Origin: Streptomyces sp. NBC_00820
GTDB lineage: Bacteria > Actinomycetota > Actinomycetes > Streptomycetales > Streptomycetaceae
Direction of reading: 5' to 3'
Assembly (NCBI RefSeq): GCF_036347055.1
Contig: NZ_CP108882.1
Location: forward strand, 7,242,001-7,306,000
Length of the DNA stretch: 64,000 bases
In this document: positions 54,376 through 62,535 of the stretch, one piece after another
Layout of the letters: every line of letters starts with the position of its first letter
Position numbering within the stretch: the first letter of the stretch is position 1
Notes under the pieces: generated by a model
Told to the model about the DNA's origin: nothing
What the model saw: only the letters and a program-made list of their open reading frames with translations
Database searches by the model: none
Position numbers and translations under genes: made by a program

Positions 54376-55416
54376 ATGACGGATACACGCACCGATGTCC
54401 GGCGGGAGCGGGAGACCGTCCGGCTCACGCAGTACGCCCACGGCGGCGGCTGCGCCTGCAAGATCCCCCCGGGCGAACTCGAGGAGATCGTGGCCGGACT
54501 GACGCCCTCGGGAGCGGCCGCCAGGGCCACGGGCGACCTGCTCGTGGGTCTCGACCACGGTGACGACGCGGCGGTCGTCCGGCTGCCGGGCGGCCCCGGC
54601 ATGCCCGCAGCCGTCGCCACCGCGGACTTCTTCACCCCGGTGGTCGACGACCCCTACGACTGGGGCCGCATCGCCGCCGCCAACGCGCTCTCCGACGTCT
54701 ACGCCATGGGCGGAACCCCGCTCGTCGCGGTCAACCTCCTGTGCTGGCCCCGCGACGTGCTGCCGTTCGCCCTGGCCACGGAGGTGCTGCGGGGCGGGAT
54801 GGACGTCGCCGCGGAGGCGGGCTGCGTGGTGGGCGGCGGCCACAGCGTGGACGATCCGGAGCCCAAGTACGGCATGGCGGTGACCGGCACCGTCGACCCG
54901 GACCGTCTGCTGCGCAACGACGCGGGGCGGGCGGGGGTCCCCCTGTCGCTGACGAAGCCCCTGGGTCTGGGCGTGCTCAACAACCGGCACAAGACGACCG
55001 GCGAGGTCTTCCCGCAGGCGGTCGAGACCATGGTCGAGCTCAACCGCGACGCCGCGCGGGCCGCGCTGGCGGCGGGCGCGGTCTGCGCCACCGACGTCAC
55101 CGGGTTCGGTCTGCTGGGGCACCTGTACAAGATGGCGCGGGCCTCGGGGGTGACCGCCGTCGTCGACTCCGCCGCGGTCCCGTTCCTCGACGGTGCCTGG
55201 GACGCCGCCCGGGCCGGACACATCAGCGGCGGAACCCGCCGCAACCTCGAATGGGTCTCCCCGCACACGGACTTCGGCGCCACCGACGAACTGACCCGGC
55301 TCCTCCTGGCCGACGCCCAGACCTCCGGCGGCCTCCTCGTTGCCGGCGAGGTGCCGGGCGCTCCGGTGATCGGGGAGCTGGTGCCGGCGGGGCCGCACCG
55401 GCTGGTCGTCCGCTGA
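54376..55416 (+). CDS. selD: SelD, selenide-water dikinase (selenophosphate synthetase)
   Basis: A 346-residue enzyme making selenophosphate from selenide and ATP. The active site is intact: LTQYAHGGGCACKI with C26 and K29, matching E. coli C17 and K20. DDAAVVRL and NALSDVYAMGGTPLVAVNLLCWP follow as metal/ATP motifs, then CATDVTGFGLLGHL. Here the active residue is Cys, not Sec. ATG 54376 starts just after the divergent tRNA-Sec gene, so both may share a promoter region. Confidence 0.95.
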   Translation: MTDTRTDVRRERETVRLTQYAHGGGCACKIPPGELEEIVAGLTPSGAAARATGDLLVGLDHGDDAAVVRLPGGPGMPAAVATADFFTPVVDDPYDWGRIAAANALSDVYAMGGTPLVAVNLLCWPRDVLPFALATEVLRGGMDVAAEAGCVVGGGHSVDDPEPKYGMAVTGTVDPDRLLRNDAGRAGVPLSLTKPLGLGVLNNRHKTTGEVFPQAVETMVELNRDAARAALAAGAVCATDVTGFGLLGHLYKMARASGVTAVVDSAAVPFLDGAWDAARAGHISGGTRRNLEWVSPHTDFGATDELTRLLLADAQTSGGLLVAGEVPGAPVIGELVPAGPHRLVVR

Positions 55417-55598
55417 CAGGTGCTCAAGTCCCGCGTACTGCGGGAGTCCTAGGTACAAGGTCCCCTTTCCCGCCCCCGGCCGGCCTGTGATCCTTTCGAG
55501 CATGGCGGTGGTCTTCACCGACCGGGCGCACCGTGCGCCGCGTCGGGAAGTGGCCGTGAGGCAGCCACCACGGAACTCCACAGGCGGCAGGCGGTCGG

Positions 55599-56330
55599 AT
55601 GAACTTCGCACAGCAACGGGTCGTCATCACGGGCGCCTCCCGCGACTTCGGCCGGACTCTCGCGATCCGGTTCGCCCAGCGGGGCGCCGAGGTCTTCGTG
55701 ACCTCCCGCAGCCTGGAGGCGTCACGACGGGTGAGGGCCGAGATACGTGAACTCGGCCACGAACACGTGCACGCCTTCGCGTGCGACCTCTCCGAAGCGG
55801 CCTCGATCCGGCGGTTCGCCGCCGAGGTGGCGGAGCGCACCGACCAGGTGGACGTGCTGGTCAACAACGGCGCCCGCTGGCTGGAGGGACCGGAACTCCG
55901 CTCCGCCACCGACGAGGACGTGATCGACACCATAGCCACCGGAGCCACCGGAACCGTCCTGACGGTGAAGCACCTTCTGCCGCTGCTGCTCGCATCCGAC
56001 AGGCCGGACGTGGTGAACCTGATCTCCGCCGCCGGACTTCCGGGCCACCACCGCTCCGACGCGCATGACGCCTTCTACGCGGCGAAGAGCGCACAGGCCG
56101 GCTTCGCCGAGATCCTCTCCAGGCGACTGCGGCCGCGCGGAGTGCGGGTGATCTCCCTCTACCCGCCGGACTTCCGCAACCCGGACCCCCTGTGCCCGGA
56201 GTGGGACGACACTCCTCGCGGCTCCGGGGACATGCTGACGGCCCACTCCGTGGCGGAGTGCGTCTTCTTCGCGCTCGGCCAGCCCCGGGACTGCTTCATC
56301 AAGTCGTTCCACTTCGAACAGGCCCCCTGA
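55599..56330 (+). CDS. Short-chain dehydrogenase/reductase
   Basis: A 243-residue Rossmann enzyme. TGASRDFGRTLAIRFA (residues 11-26) is the cofactor loop, DVLVNNGARW the NNAG-like motif, and the catalytic Tyr-Lys is in AFYAAKSAQAGF, with Ser in LISAAG. The loop Arg/Ser set (TSRSLEASRRV) suggests NADPH. It ends at a CCCCCTGACAGGGGG palindrome. Substrate unknown; its link to the upstream sel genes is probably only positional. Confidence 0.87.
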   Translation: MNFAQQRVVITGASRDFGRTLAIRFAQRGAEVFVTSRSLEASRRVRAEIRELGHEHVHAFACDLSEAASIRRFAAEVAERTDQVDVLVNNGARWLEGPELRSATDEDVIDTIATGATGTVLTVKHLLPLLLASDRPDVVNLISAAGLPGHHRSDAHDAFYAAKSAQAGFAEILSRRLRPRGVRVISLYPPDFRNPDPLCPEWDDTPRGSGDMLTAHSVAECVFFALGQPRDCFIKSFHFEQAP

Positions 56331-56418
56331 CAGGGGGAGTCGGCGCAACGGCGAAGGTGTCCGTGCCCCTCGAGGGCCTTGTGAAGGGTCTTGTTCCGCC
56401 GGACGCCCCGGCGTTAGA

Positions 56419-56438
56419 GTTTGAGCGATTGCTCAAAC
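56419..56438. promoter_or_regulatory. Perfect TetR-type palindrome upstream of a membrane protein gene
   Basis: GTTTGAGCGATTGCTCAAAC is an 8+4+8 perfect dyad, overlapping a GTTAGAGTTT sequence that may be a -10 region. It is 82 bases before the start at 56521. Such sequences usually bind TetR repressors, but no tetR gene is adjacent. Confidence 0.65.
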
Positions 56439-56520
56439 CTCGCATCGGACACGCGCTCCAAAGCGGCACGGGAGCACACGCCGTACGGGGTCCGCTTTCC
56501 TCGTCCCCCGAGGAGGACGA

Positions 56521-56892
56521 ATGACACGCGACGTCCGGCCGTGGTTCTGCGCCTGGTTCACCGTGGGCGCACTCGCCTCGTTCAGCCTTCTGAGCATCCT
56601 CACCGTGGGCCTCTACCTGTTGCCCGTCACCCTCGCGGCAACCGCCCTCCTGGCCTCCCGGCGCCGGTCCTCGGCCGGACTTGCGGGCCTGGTCTCCGGG
56701 ACCGGAGTACCGCTTCTGTACGTGGCCTTCCTCAACCGGGGCGGCCCGGGGACGGTGTGCACCACGACGGCCGCCAGCCAGTCGTGCGTGGACGAGTACA
56801 ACCCCTGGGTGTGGCTGGCGGCGGGGACGGCCCTCCTCCTCGCCGGGATCTTGCTCGGCGCGATCCGGCAGCGCGGCAGCGACAGCCGCTGA
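56521..56892 (+). CDS. Small three/four-helix membrane protein, function unknown
   Basis: A 123-residue protein with hydrophobic segments near 12-40, 50-68 and 94-113 and an outside loop bearing two cysteines (TVCTTTAASQSCVDEYNP), which could form a disulfide. GAGGAGG precedes the ATG by five bases. Its promoter region carries a perfect palindrome, so expression is probably repressor-controlled. I do not recognise a family. Confidence 0.72.
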   Translation: MTRDVRPWFCAWFTVGALASFSLLSILTVGLYLLPVTLAATALLASRRRSSAGLAGLVSGTGVPLLYVAFLNRGGPGTVCTTTAASQSCVDEYNPWVWLAAGTALLLAGILLGAIRQRGSDSR

Positions 56893-56904
56893 CCGGCGGC
56901 GCGC

Positions 56905-57318
56905 TCACCTCGCGCGCGGAAGCCCGGCGCGGAAGACCGCTCCCTCGCCGGGAGCCCCGCCGACGGCGAGGGAACCGCCGTGCCGTCGGACCACGTCACG
57001 GGCGATGGCGAGTCCGAGACCGGCACCGCCCGAGTCCCGGCTCCGGGCCTCGTCGAGGCGGACGAACCGCTCGAAGACCCGCTCCCGGTCCTGCGGAGTG
57101 ACACCGGGCCCGTCGTCGCGGACGGTGAGGACGACGTCGTCGCCCTCCACGGCCACGGTCACCGCGACGGCGCCCGCCGCGTGCCGTTGCGCATTGTCGC
57201 TTCCGTACGCCCGTGCCGCGGAAACGGCGGTCGGGGCGGTGACGCCGCCGTCGACAACCAGGTAGCCGTGGGAAACGGCATCTGACGGGCGAAGCAGCCC
57301 GACAGGCCTTGAGCACAC
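56905..57318 (-). pseudogene. Chimeric remnant: SDR C-terminus joined to a histidine-kinase ATPase C-terminus
   Basis: From about 57198 to 56905 the frame encodes the last ~97 residues of a sensor kinase HATPase domain: SDNAQRHA (N box), VTVAVEGDDVVLTVRDDGPGV (G1), RVFERFVRLDEARSRDSGGAGLGLAIARDVVRRHGG (F and G2). The dimerisation/His domain and sensor are absent. Upstream in the same frame, SHGYLVVDGGVTA looks like the tail of an SDR enzyme. Two gene ends thus seem fused by deletion. Confidence 0.65.
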
Positions 57319-57345
57319 CGGCGGAACACGCCGGATGACGGCATC

Positions 57346-57374
57346 GAGGGGCGGCTCGACCCGAGCCGCCCCTC
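57346..57374 (-). terminator. 13-bp perfect hairpin with 3-base loop
   Basis: GAGGGGCGGCTCG (57346-57358) pairs fully with 57362-57374. It is 24 bases past the stop of the HflX-N-like gene. Confidence 0.75.
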
Positions 57375-57397
57375 AACCATGCGCCGAGCCCGCGTCC

Positions 57398-57907
57398 CTA
57401 CCGTGTCCGGCCGAGGGAGCGCCGCGACCGGGCACCGCCATGTGCGGGAAGCACGGGACCGGTCGGGGCAACCCGATCGGTGGCCGGGGAATCCACCAGG
57501 CTCACAGCAGGACAGCCGAACATCCCCGTCAGCACACGTCGCTGACGCTCCGTCAGCGGTGCCAGAAAGACCGCCGCGTCGGCATCGGTACGCACACAGA
57601 GCGCGGCCGCTTCGCGCGCCTTCCCGTGGCTCAGAAGGGTCCGCGACGAATAGGGGAGGGCCATCTTCCCGGCGCCGCCGTCCGAGACACCCCGCCGCTG
57701 CACGATCCGGCCCACGACCCGCGCACCACGCCTCGTCATCTCCCGCGCCGCCGCGTCCATCAGCGCGGCGAAGTCCTTCTGCTTGCCCGAGAAGTAGCCG
57801 ACGATCACGACATCGGCCCCCTCGACCACTGGGGCGGCCCGGGGCGCGGCCCGTACCGGCCCCACGCGACGGGCGGGGCGCCGGTCGCGCCTTCGGTCCT
57901 GCTGCAT
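57398..57907 (-). CDS. Stand-alone HflX N-terminal-domain-like protein
   Basis: A 169-residue protein. Its centre resembles the N-terminal domain of HflX GTPases: DVVIVGYFSGKQKDFAALMDAAAREMTRRGARVVGRIVQRRGVS, then LLSHGKAREAAALCVRTDADAAVFLAPLTERQRRVLTGMFGCPAVSL. This matches the glycine-rich ylGkGK-E-l and L-x-x-x-Q-x-x-L pattern. The GTPase domain is absent: the protein ends in an Arg/Ser-rich tail. It could be a ribosome- or ligand-binding relic or a genuine short paralogue. Confidence 0.6.
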   Translation of the reverse strand: MQQDRRRDRRPARRVGPVRAAPRAAPVVEGADVVIVGYFSGKQKDFAALMDAAAREMTRRGARVVGRIVQRRGVSDGGAGKMALPYSSRTLLSHGKAREAAALCVRTDADAAVFLAPLTERQRRVLTGMFGCPAVSLVDSPATDRVAPTGPVLPAHGGARSRRSLGRTR

Positions 57908-57919
57908 GGCTCAGAGGCT

Positions 57920-58082
57920 AGGGGGTGTCGTTTGGATCAGCTCGGGTCCGCGACGCCCGGCACGGCACCTCGCCGCGTTGTCGGATCAGCCGAGTACGTC
58001 CAGTACGCGGCAGATCCTCCGCCTTGCGAGGCACCGCACCGGACGCCGCGGCCTGATCCGACCTGATCCAAACGACACCCCC
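57920..58082. mobile_element. 163-bp MITE-like element with 20-bp perfect terminal inverted repeats
   Basis: The left end GGGGGTGTCGTTTGGATCAG (57920-57939) is perfectly complementary to the right end (58063-58082). The interior has nested partial repeats (GGATCAG / CTGATCC) but no ORF. It is preceded by CTA and sits in a cluster of gene fragments. This is the build of a non-autonomous element mobilised by a transposase elsewhere. Confidence 0.82.
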
Positions 58083-58145
58083 CAGCCGCGCCGCCACCCG
58101 CGGCGACACCCGTTATTCGCCTCCCCCTACCGCGCGCCCTCGCCG

Positions 58146-58496
58146 TCATCGTCTTGCCAGCGCCCGTTCGAGCGCGGTGACCGCGCAGGCGAAGGGACGG
58201 CGCGAGCCGAGTGCCGCCCGAGCGGCGTTGGCGCCGGGAGCGCCGTGGACGCCGCCGCCGGGGTGCGCGGAGGCCGAGGCCAGGTAGAGGCCGTGAATCG
58301 GTGTCTCGGGGCGGCCGGTGCCGGGGACGGGGCGGAAGACTGCCTGCTGGTGGAGGTTGGTGGTGCCGCCGTTGATGGCTCCCTCGTCCAGGTTGGCGTC
58401 GGCGGCCTGGAGGCCGGGCGGCGCCAGGACACGCCGGCTCAGGACCCGGTCGCGGAAACCTGGGGCGTACCGCTCGACCTGCTGCCCGACTGCCAT
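58146..58496 (-). pseudogene. C-terminal fragment of a phytoene-desaturase-like FAD oxidoreductase
   Basis: The 116-codon ORF matches only the last fifth of CrtI/CrtN-like oxidoreductases: VERYAPGFRDRVLSRRVLAP, GGTTNLHQQAVFRPVPG, and the FAD-closing IHGLYLASASAHPGGGVHGAPGANAARAAL. About 400 N-terminal residues, including the dinucleotide fold, are absent. The MITE-like element lies just beyond its stop codon. Confidence 0.75.
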
Positions 58497-58526
58497 GCTC
58501 GCTCTCCTCCTCCCGGCCGCGGCGGG

Positions 58527-59009
58527 TCACCTCACGCGGCCCTCGTCCGGTGCGGGCTCCTCCTCGTCGGGGAGGTGGACGTCGTCGACGGCGATGTTCA
58601 CCTCGACGACCTCGAGGCCCGTCATCCGCTCCACCGCGCCGATCACGTTGGTGCGCACGTCAGCCGCCACGTCGACGATGGAGACGCCGTACTCGACGAC
58701 GACGTCCAGGTCGATGGCGGCTTGGCGCTCACCGACCTCGACCTTCACTCCCCGGGTGACGGCGCCGCCGCTGCCGGGAACGTGTTCCCGCACGGCACCG
58801 AAGGCGCGCCCCATCCCCACCCCGCCCAGTGAGTGGATGCCCGGAATCTCGCGGGCGGCCATGCCCGCGATCTTGGCCACCACGCCGTCCGCGATGGTGG
58901 TCCTCCCCCTGGTCTCCGCCGGAGCCCCCGCTCCGGTACGGCCCTTCAGCGCGCTCACGCCCGCATCGGGACGGTTGCCCCGGCCGATGCTGGTGCTGTT
59001 CTCCGTCAT
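58527..59009 (-). CDS. Asp23/Gls24 family envelope stress protein
   Basis: A 160-residue Gls24-family protein. It shows RGRTTIADGVVAKIAGMAAREIPGIHSLGGVGMGRAF, VKVEVGERQAAIDLDVVVEYGVSIVDVAADVRTNVIGAVERMTGLEVVEVNIAVDDVHLP. The N-terminus is a polar linker and the C-terminus acidic. In Firmicutes such proteins are tied to alkaline or envelope stress. It is divergent from the SDR gene at 59471. Confidence 0.9.
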   Translation of the reverse strand: MTENSTSIGRGNRPDAGVSALKGRTGAGAPAETRGRTTIADGVVAKIAGMAAREIPGIHSLGGVGMGRAFGAVREHVPGSGGAVTRGVKVEVGERQAAIDLDVVVEYGVSIVDVAADVRTNVIGAVERMTGLEVVEVNIAVDDVHLPDEEEPAPDEGRVR

Positions 59010-59230
59010 GGCGGTTCGCCTCGATCGACAGGTGGGACACCGTGTGATGCCCGTCGGAAACGTGGACACTCTCCTGCGACCCCGGGAGCCGGCTCCTCCA
59101 TACGCACACACGAGAGGCCACGCGTGCCGGGTGACGCACCTCGGGTACCCGTACGCCGGTGTCCGTGAACGGAGCCGCACGGCTCGCCCGGCCGCCGTAC
59201 TCCACGCGATCACGAATCACCCGACCGTCC

Positions 59231-59402
59231 TCACGCTGGGTTCACGCCGGACTCACGCTGAGTTCCGATGGGTGGCCGTACATCCAAGTCCGGCCGGAGC
59301 GTCCCGACGCGGCACCTCGCCGCGTGCGGTCGCAGTCCGGTCGAGCGGGTGTTTGGCTGCTTACGGGGTCTTGTGACGGGGGTGGGGTCTTGTGACGGGG
59401 GT
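59231..59402. repeat. Repeat-bearing intergenic stretch with perfect 19-bp tandem duplication
   Basis: GGGGTCTTGTGACGGGGGT is duplicated exactly at 59365-59383 and 59384-59402. Upstream, CGGCACCTCGCCGCGT at 59310-59325 also occurs inside the MITE-like element (57962-57977), and TTCACGC/ACTCACGC repeats occur near 59240. The whole gap 59010-59470 carries no gene. Confidence 0.65.
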
Positions 59403-59470
59403 GCGGTGGACGGCCCGGTGCTCGACGGAGGTGGGCCGGCCGTCGCCGGTGAAAGGCTGAGGAGTCCGTG

Positions 59471-60235
59471 ATGGCATCGCAGGGAAAGACGCTGGAAGGG
59501 AAGGCCGCCCTGGTCACGGGGTCGTCCAAGGGGCTGGGCCGGGCGATCGCACTGCGTCTGGCGGAGCGCGGCGCGGACGTCGTCGTGAACTACTCGCGCG
59601 ACAAGGACGCGGCCGACGCGGTCGAGGCCCAGGCCAGAGAGCTCGGCGCGCGCACCCTCAGCGTGCAGGCGGCCGTCTCGGACCTCGCCTCCATCGAGGA
59701 GCTGTTCCGGAAGACCATCGAGACCTTCGGGAAGATCGACATCGTGGTGGCCAACGCCGGCAAGGAGAAGGTCAACATCCCGGTGACCGACGTCACCGAG
59801 GAGGACTTCGACGAACTCTTCCGCATCAACACCAAGGGGCCGTTCTTCGTGATGCAGGCCGCGGTCCGCCACATCGCCGACGGCGGCCGGATCATCAACA
59901 TCGCCTCCAGCTCCACCTCACGCCCCCAGCCGGGCCTCGGCCTGTACGGCACCAGCAAGTCCGCGCCCAAGTACCTGGTCCGCGTCCTGGCCCAGGAGAT
60001 CGCCCACCGCGGGGTCACGGTCAACTCGCTGGTGCCCGGCCCGATCGACGGCGCGGGGATTTTCACCGGTGTCGGTGACGACGACCCGTTCAAGAAGTCG
60101 CTGCTGGAAACCGCCCCGTTGGGCCGGCTGGCCACCCCGCAGGACGTCGCGGACGTCGCGGAGTTCCTGGCCAGCGACGGGTCGTTCTTCATCACTGGGG
60201 AGGAGATCCTGATGAACGGCGGCTCGAGCAACTGA
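59471..60235 (+). CDS. Short-chain dehydrogenase/reductase (FabG-like)
   Basis: A 254-residue classical SDR. TGSSKGLGRAIALRLAERGA (cofactor loop), DIVVANAGKEK, catalytic Ser in NIASSSTS, Tyr-Lys in GLYGTSKSAPKYLV, and the C-terminal FITGEEILMNGG are all in place. VVNYSRDKDAAD suggests NADPH preference. ATG 59471 (or GTG 59468) follows AGGAG. Function may be a general ketoreductase. Confidence 0.9.
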   Translation: MASQGKTLEGKAALVTGSSKGLGRAIALRLAERGADVVVNYSRDKDAADAVEAQARELGARTLSVQAAVSDLASIEELFRKTIETFGKIDIVVANAGKEKVNIPVTDVTEEDFDELFRINTKGPFFVMQAAVRHIADGGRIINIASSSTSRPQPGLGLYGTSKSAPKYLVRVLAQEIAHRGVTVNSLVPGPIDGAGIFTGVGDDDPFKKSLLETAPLGRLATPQDVADVAEFLASDGSFFITGEEILMNGGSSN

Positions 60236-60257
60236 CCACCTGCGCCCGGGAATCGGC

Positions 60258-60363
60258 GTACGCGGGCACGGGCACGGGCAGCGGTGCGTGTGCGAGGACA
60301 GGCGCAGGCAGAGGCACAGGCGCAGGGAACACAGGGGCACGGGCAGGCACAGGCGCAGGCACC
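60258..60363. repeat. GGCACGGGCA/GGCGCAGGCA simple-sequence tract
   Basis: About 105 bases made of GGCAC, GGCGCA and AGGCA units between the SDR gene and the next ORF. No gene is seen in 60236-60465. Confidence 0.75.
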
Positions 60364-60465
60364 CGCTCGTGGTCAACGACTGCGCGGTGTCACGCAGGGG
60401 CGACGATTGGGTAGCTTCGGTCATGAGGACGGGCTCTGGCTCAACCTCCCTGACGTGGGCAAAGG

Positions 60466-61020
60466 GTGAGCGAAGGCTCGGAGGGCGGGTACGGCGTGGA
60501 CGCGGCAGTGGCGGTCAGTCTGATCCGCATGGTCGCCGCAGACCGGGCCGCGGCGGCACCGTGGCAGCGTCCTTCCCAAGCCCGACTGGTGGAGCTGGGC
60601 CTGGACGCCCTGATGGCCGGCGTGGAGGCTCCCTCGCTTCCGTGGCTGGCCGGGCTCGGGCGCAATGAGTACTGGCAGGCCCCCGAGCTGTTCGACCTTG
60701 TGGTGGAGGAGTTGGGCCTGCTGCCGTCGGACTCAGCCGATCTTGCCGCGGCGCGATGGACCGCGGCCCGTTGGTGGGCCGGTCAGGTCGTGACGCGCCG
60801 GCTCGATCCGGTACGCGGAGCCGGCCTCATCTGGCTCGAAGCCGCAGCCGAACTCGACTACCCCGATGCCCTGCGACCCCTCGTCGATCTGGCGACGGCG
60901 ATCGAGCCGGCGGACGACGAACCGCCACCGCCGTCCCGGCAGCAGGTCCAGGAAGCCGACATCATCGCCGCGGCACGAGACTTCCTCTCGACGGAAGCGC
61001 GTCCGGAACACGGCGTCTGA
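60466..61020 (+). CDS. Hypothetical helical protein
   Basis: A 184-residue, Ala/Trp/Leu-rich soluble protein with no signal or membrane segment. Trp-rich helices stand out: AARWTAARWWAGQVV and GLIWLEAAAELDYPDALRPLVDLA. The start is uncertain: GTG 60466 lacks a ribosome site, whereas GTG 60496 has GGAGGG eight bases upstream. It ends six bases before the stop of the converging amidase gene. I do not recognise a family. Confidence 0.6.
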   Translation: MSEGSEGGYGVDAAVAVSLIRMVAADRAAAAPWQRPSQARLVELGLDALMAGVEAPSLPWLAGLGRNEYWQAPELFDLVVEELGLLPSDSADLAAARWTAARWWAGQVVTRRLDPVRGAGLIWLEAAAELDYPDALRPLVDLATAIEPADDEPPPPSRQQVQEADIIAAARDFLSTEARPEHGV

Positions 61021-61026
61021 TCCCGC

Positions 61027-62289
61027 TCAGCTGACGGGCGGACGGCGACCGGTCCAGGGGTGTGCGAGTTCGAGGGCGCGAGACACCTGGAGCAGAAGGT
61101 CCTCCCGCCACGGCGCGGCGACGAGCTGGACGCCGACAGGCAGACCGGTGCTGTCGTCGTGGTGGACGGGGAGCGAGATCGCCGGCTGGCCCGTCACGTT
61201 GAACACCGACGTGAACACCCCCATCGGGTAGCTGTTCCGCAGGGCCGCCAGGGGATCGACGTCGGTGCCCGGCCGCCAGGCGCCGACGAGCGGCGGGAGA
61301 CAGGCCATCGCGGGCGTGACCAGGAGGTCGAAGCCCTCGACGAAGCCCTCGACCACGCGCCGCGACAACTGCTGGGTCTTCCTCACCCCTTGCGCGTAGG
61401 ACCACGAGTCGATCGAACGTGCCGCAGCGCGCAAGGCACGGTTGTGGGGCTCGACACGGTCCGGGTCCGCGAGTGCGATCCCGCTGCCGCCGACGTTCCA
61501 GATGGTCGTGAACGCCGCCACCAGCTCGTCGGCCCGGGGAAGCGGCAGCCGAGTGTCGACGATGTGGTGACCGGCCGATTCGAGCGTCCGGAGCGTGACG
61601 GTGACGGCTTCGACGCACGCCGGGTGCACGTGAATCCCCTCGATCGGAGAGTCGGTGAGCGCACCGATCCGCAGCCCGGTCGGCGGGTCCGCCTTCATCG
61701 CGGCGGCGAAGGACCCGCGCGGGGCAGGGGGCGACCACCACGCGGCCGGATCGTGACGCGCGAGCACATCGAGGACGGCCGCGGTGTCCGCCACCGTACG
61801 GGTGAGCACACCGCTTGTGGCGAGACCTTCCGCGCAGACGGTCGCGTTGGTGACCAGACCGCGGGTGGGCTTGAGCCCGACGAGACCGTTGCACGAGGCG
61901 GGGATGCGGATCGACCCGCCGCCGTCCTCGGCGTGGGCGATGGGCGCCATCCCGGCGGCGACGGCAGCGCCCGCCCCGCTCGACGACCCGCCCGGCGTGC
62001 GATCCGGGTCCCAGGGGCTGCGCGAGATGCCCAGGGCCTCGCTCTCGGTGAAGGGCAGCGCACCGAACTCGGAGGTGGTGGTCTTGCCGAGCGGGATGAA
62101 CCCCGCGTCCACGAACCGTCGTACGACCAGGTCCGAAGCCGCGGCAGGCTCATGACCGGCACCGGCGGACCCGTGGGTGGTGGGCCATCCGGCCACGTCG
62201 AGCAGGTCCTTGACCGGCAGCGGGACCCCGTGGAACGGCGGGAGGTCCTCGGCCGACCGGGCCCGCATGCCGGTCAAGCTACGCGACAT
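61027..62289 (-). CDS. Amidase-signature family protein lacking the usual N-terminus
   Basis: A 420-residue amidase with triad K27 in PLPVKDLL, S102 (GGSSSGAG) and S126 ([11 protein letters not shown]). The Lys comes only 27 residues from the start, while the family typically has 70-120 residues before it; compare K79 in the amidase at 6908..8392. The missing part normally forms helices on the core, so the protein may be truncated or a naturally short form. The remaining catalytic residues are intact. Confidence 0.8.
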   Translation of the reverse strand: MSRSLTGMRARSAEDLPPFHGVPLPVKDLLDVAGWPTTHGSAGAGHEPAAASDLVVRRFVDAGFIPLGKTTTSEFGALPFTESEALGISRSPWDPDRTPGGSSSGAGAAVAAGMAPIAHAEDGGGSIRIPASCNGLVGLKPTRGLVTNATVCAEGLATSGVLTRTVADTAAVLDVLARHDPAAWWSPPAPRGSFAAAMKADPPTGLRIGALTDSPIEGIHVHPACVEAVTVTLRTLESAGHHIVDTRLPLPRADELVAAFTTIWNVGGSGIALADPDRVEPHNRALRAAARSIDSWSYAQGVRKTQQLSRRVVEGFVEGFDLLVTPAMACLPPLVGAWRPGTDVDPLAALRNSYPMGVFTSVFNVTGQPAISLPVHHDDSTGLPVGVQLVAAPWREDLLLQVSRALELAHPWTGRRPPVS

Positions 62290-62415
62290 TCGTCCAAGAC
62301 GCGATGCCGCGTCCGCGACGACACTGACGGCCCGGTGATGCGGGGGACAACGGGGCGGTCATCTCGAAATGATCCTCTCGGTTCGCTGCCGGCCGGCCAA
62401 CGCGTCCGGAGCGGC

Positions 62416-62493
62416 TGGTCGAAGTGACTGGTCGAGGCGGCCGATCGAAGCGGCCGGTCGAAGCGGCCGGTCGAAGCGGCCGGTCGAAGCGGC
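62416..62493. repeat. Six tandem copies of a 13-bp unit
   Basis: The unit CGGTCGAAGCGGC is perfect in the last three copies (62455, 62468, 62481) and degenerate in the first three (62416, 62429, 62442). It lies upstream of the amidase gene and beyond the MarR stop. Confidence 0.88.
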
Positions 62494-62535
62494 CGTCACG
62501 TTTCGGAGTGCCGGCCGGAGTCCGGGGACGGTGGG

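Noticed and set aside
60466..61020. Considered as a possible immunity or toxin partner
   Set aside because: No toxin-type neighbour, secretion signal or known domain supports this, so it is left as hypothetical.
62416..62493. Considered as a CRISPR array
   Set aside because: Units of 13 bp are directly adjacent with no spacers, so it is a simple tandem repeat.
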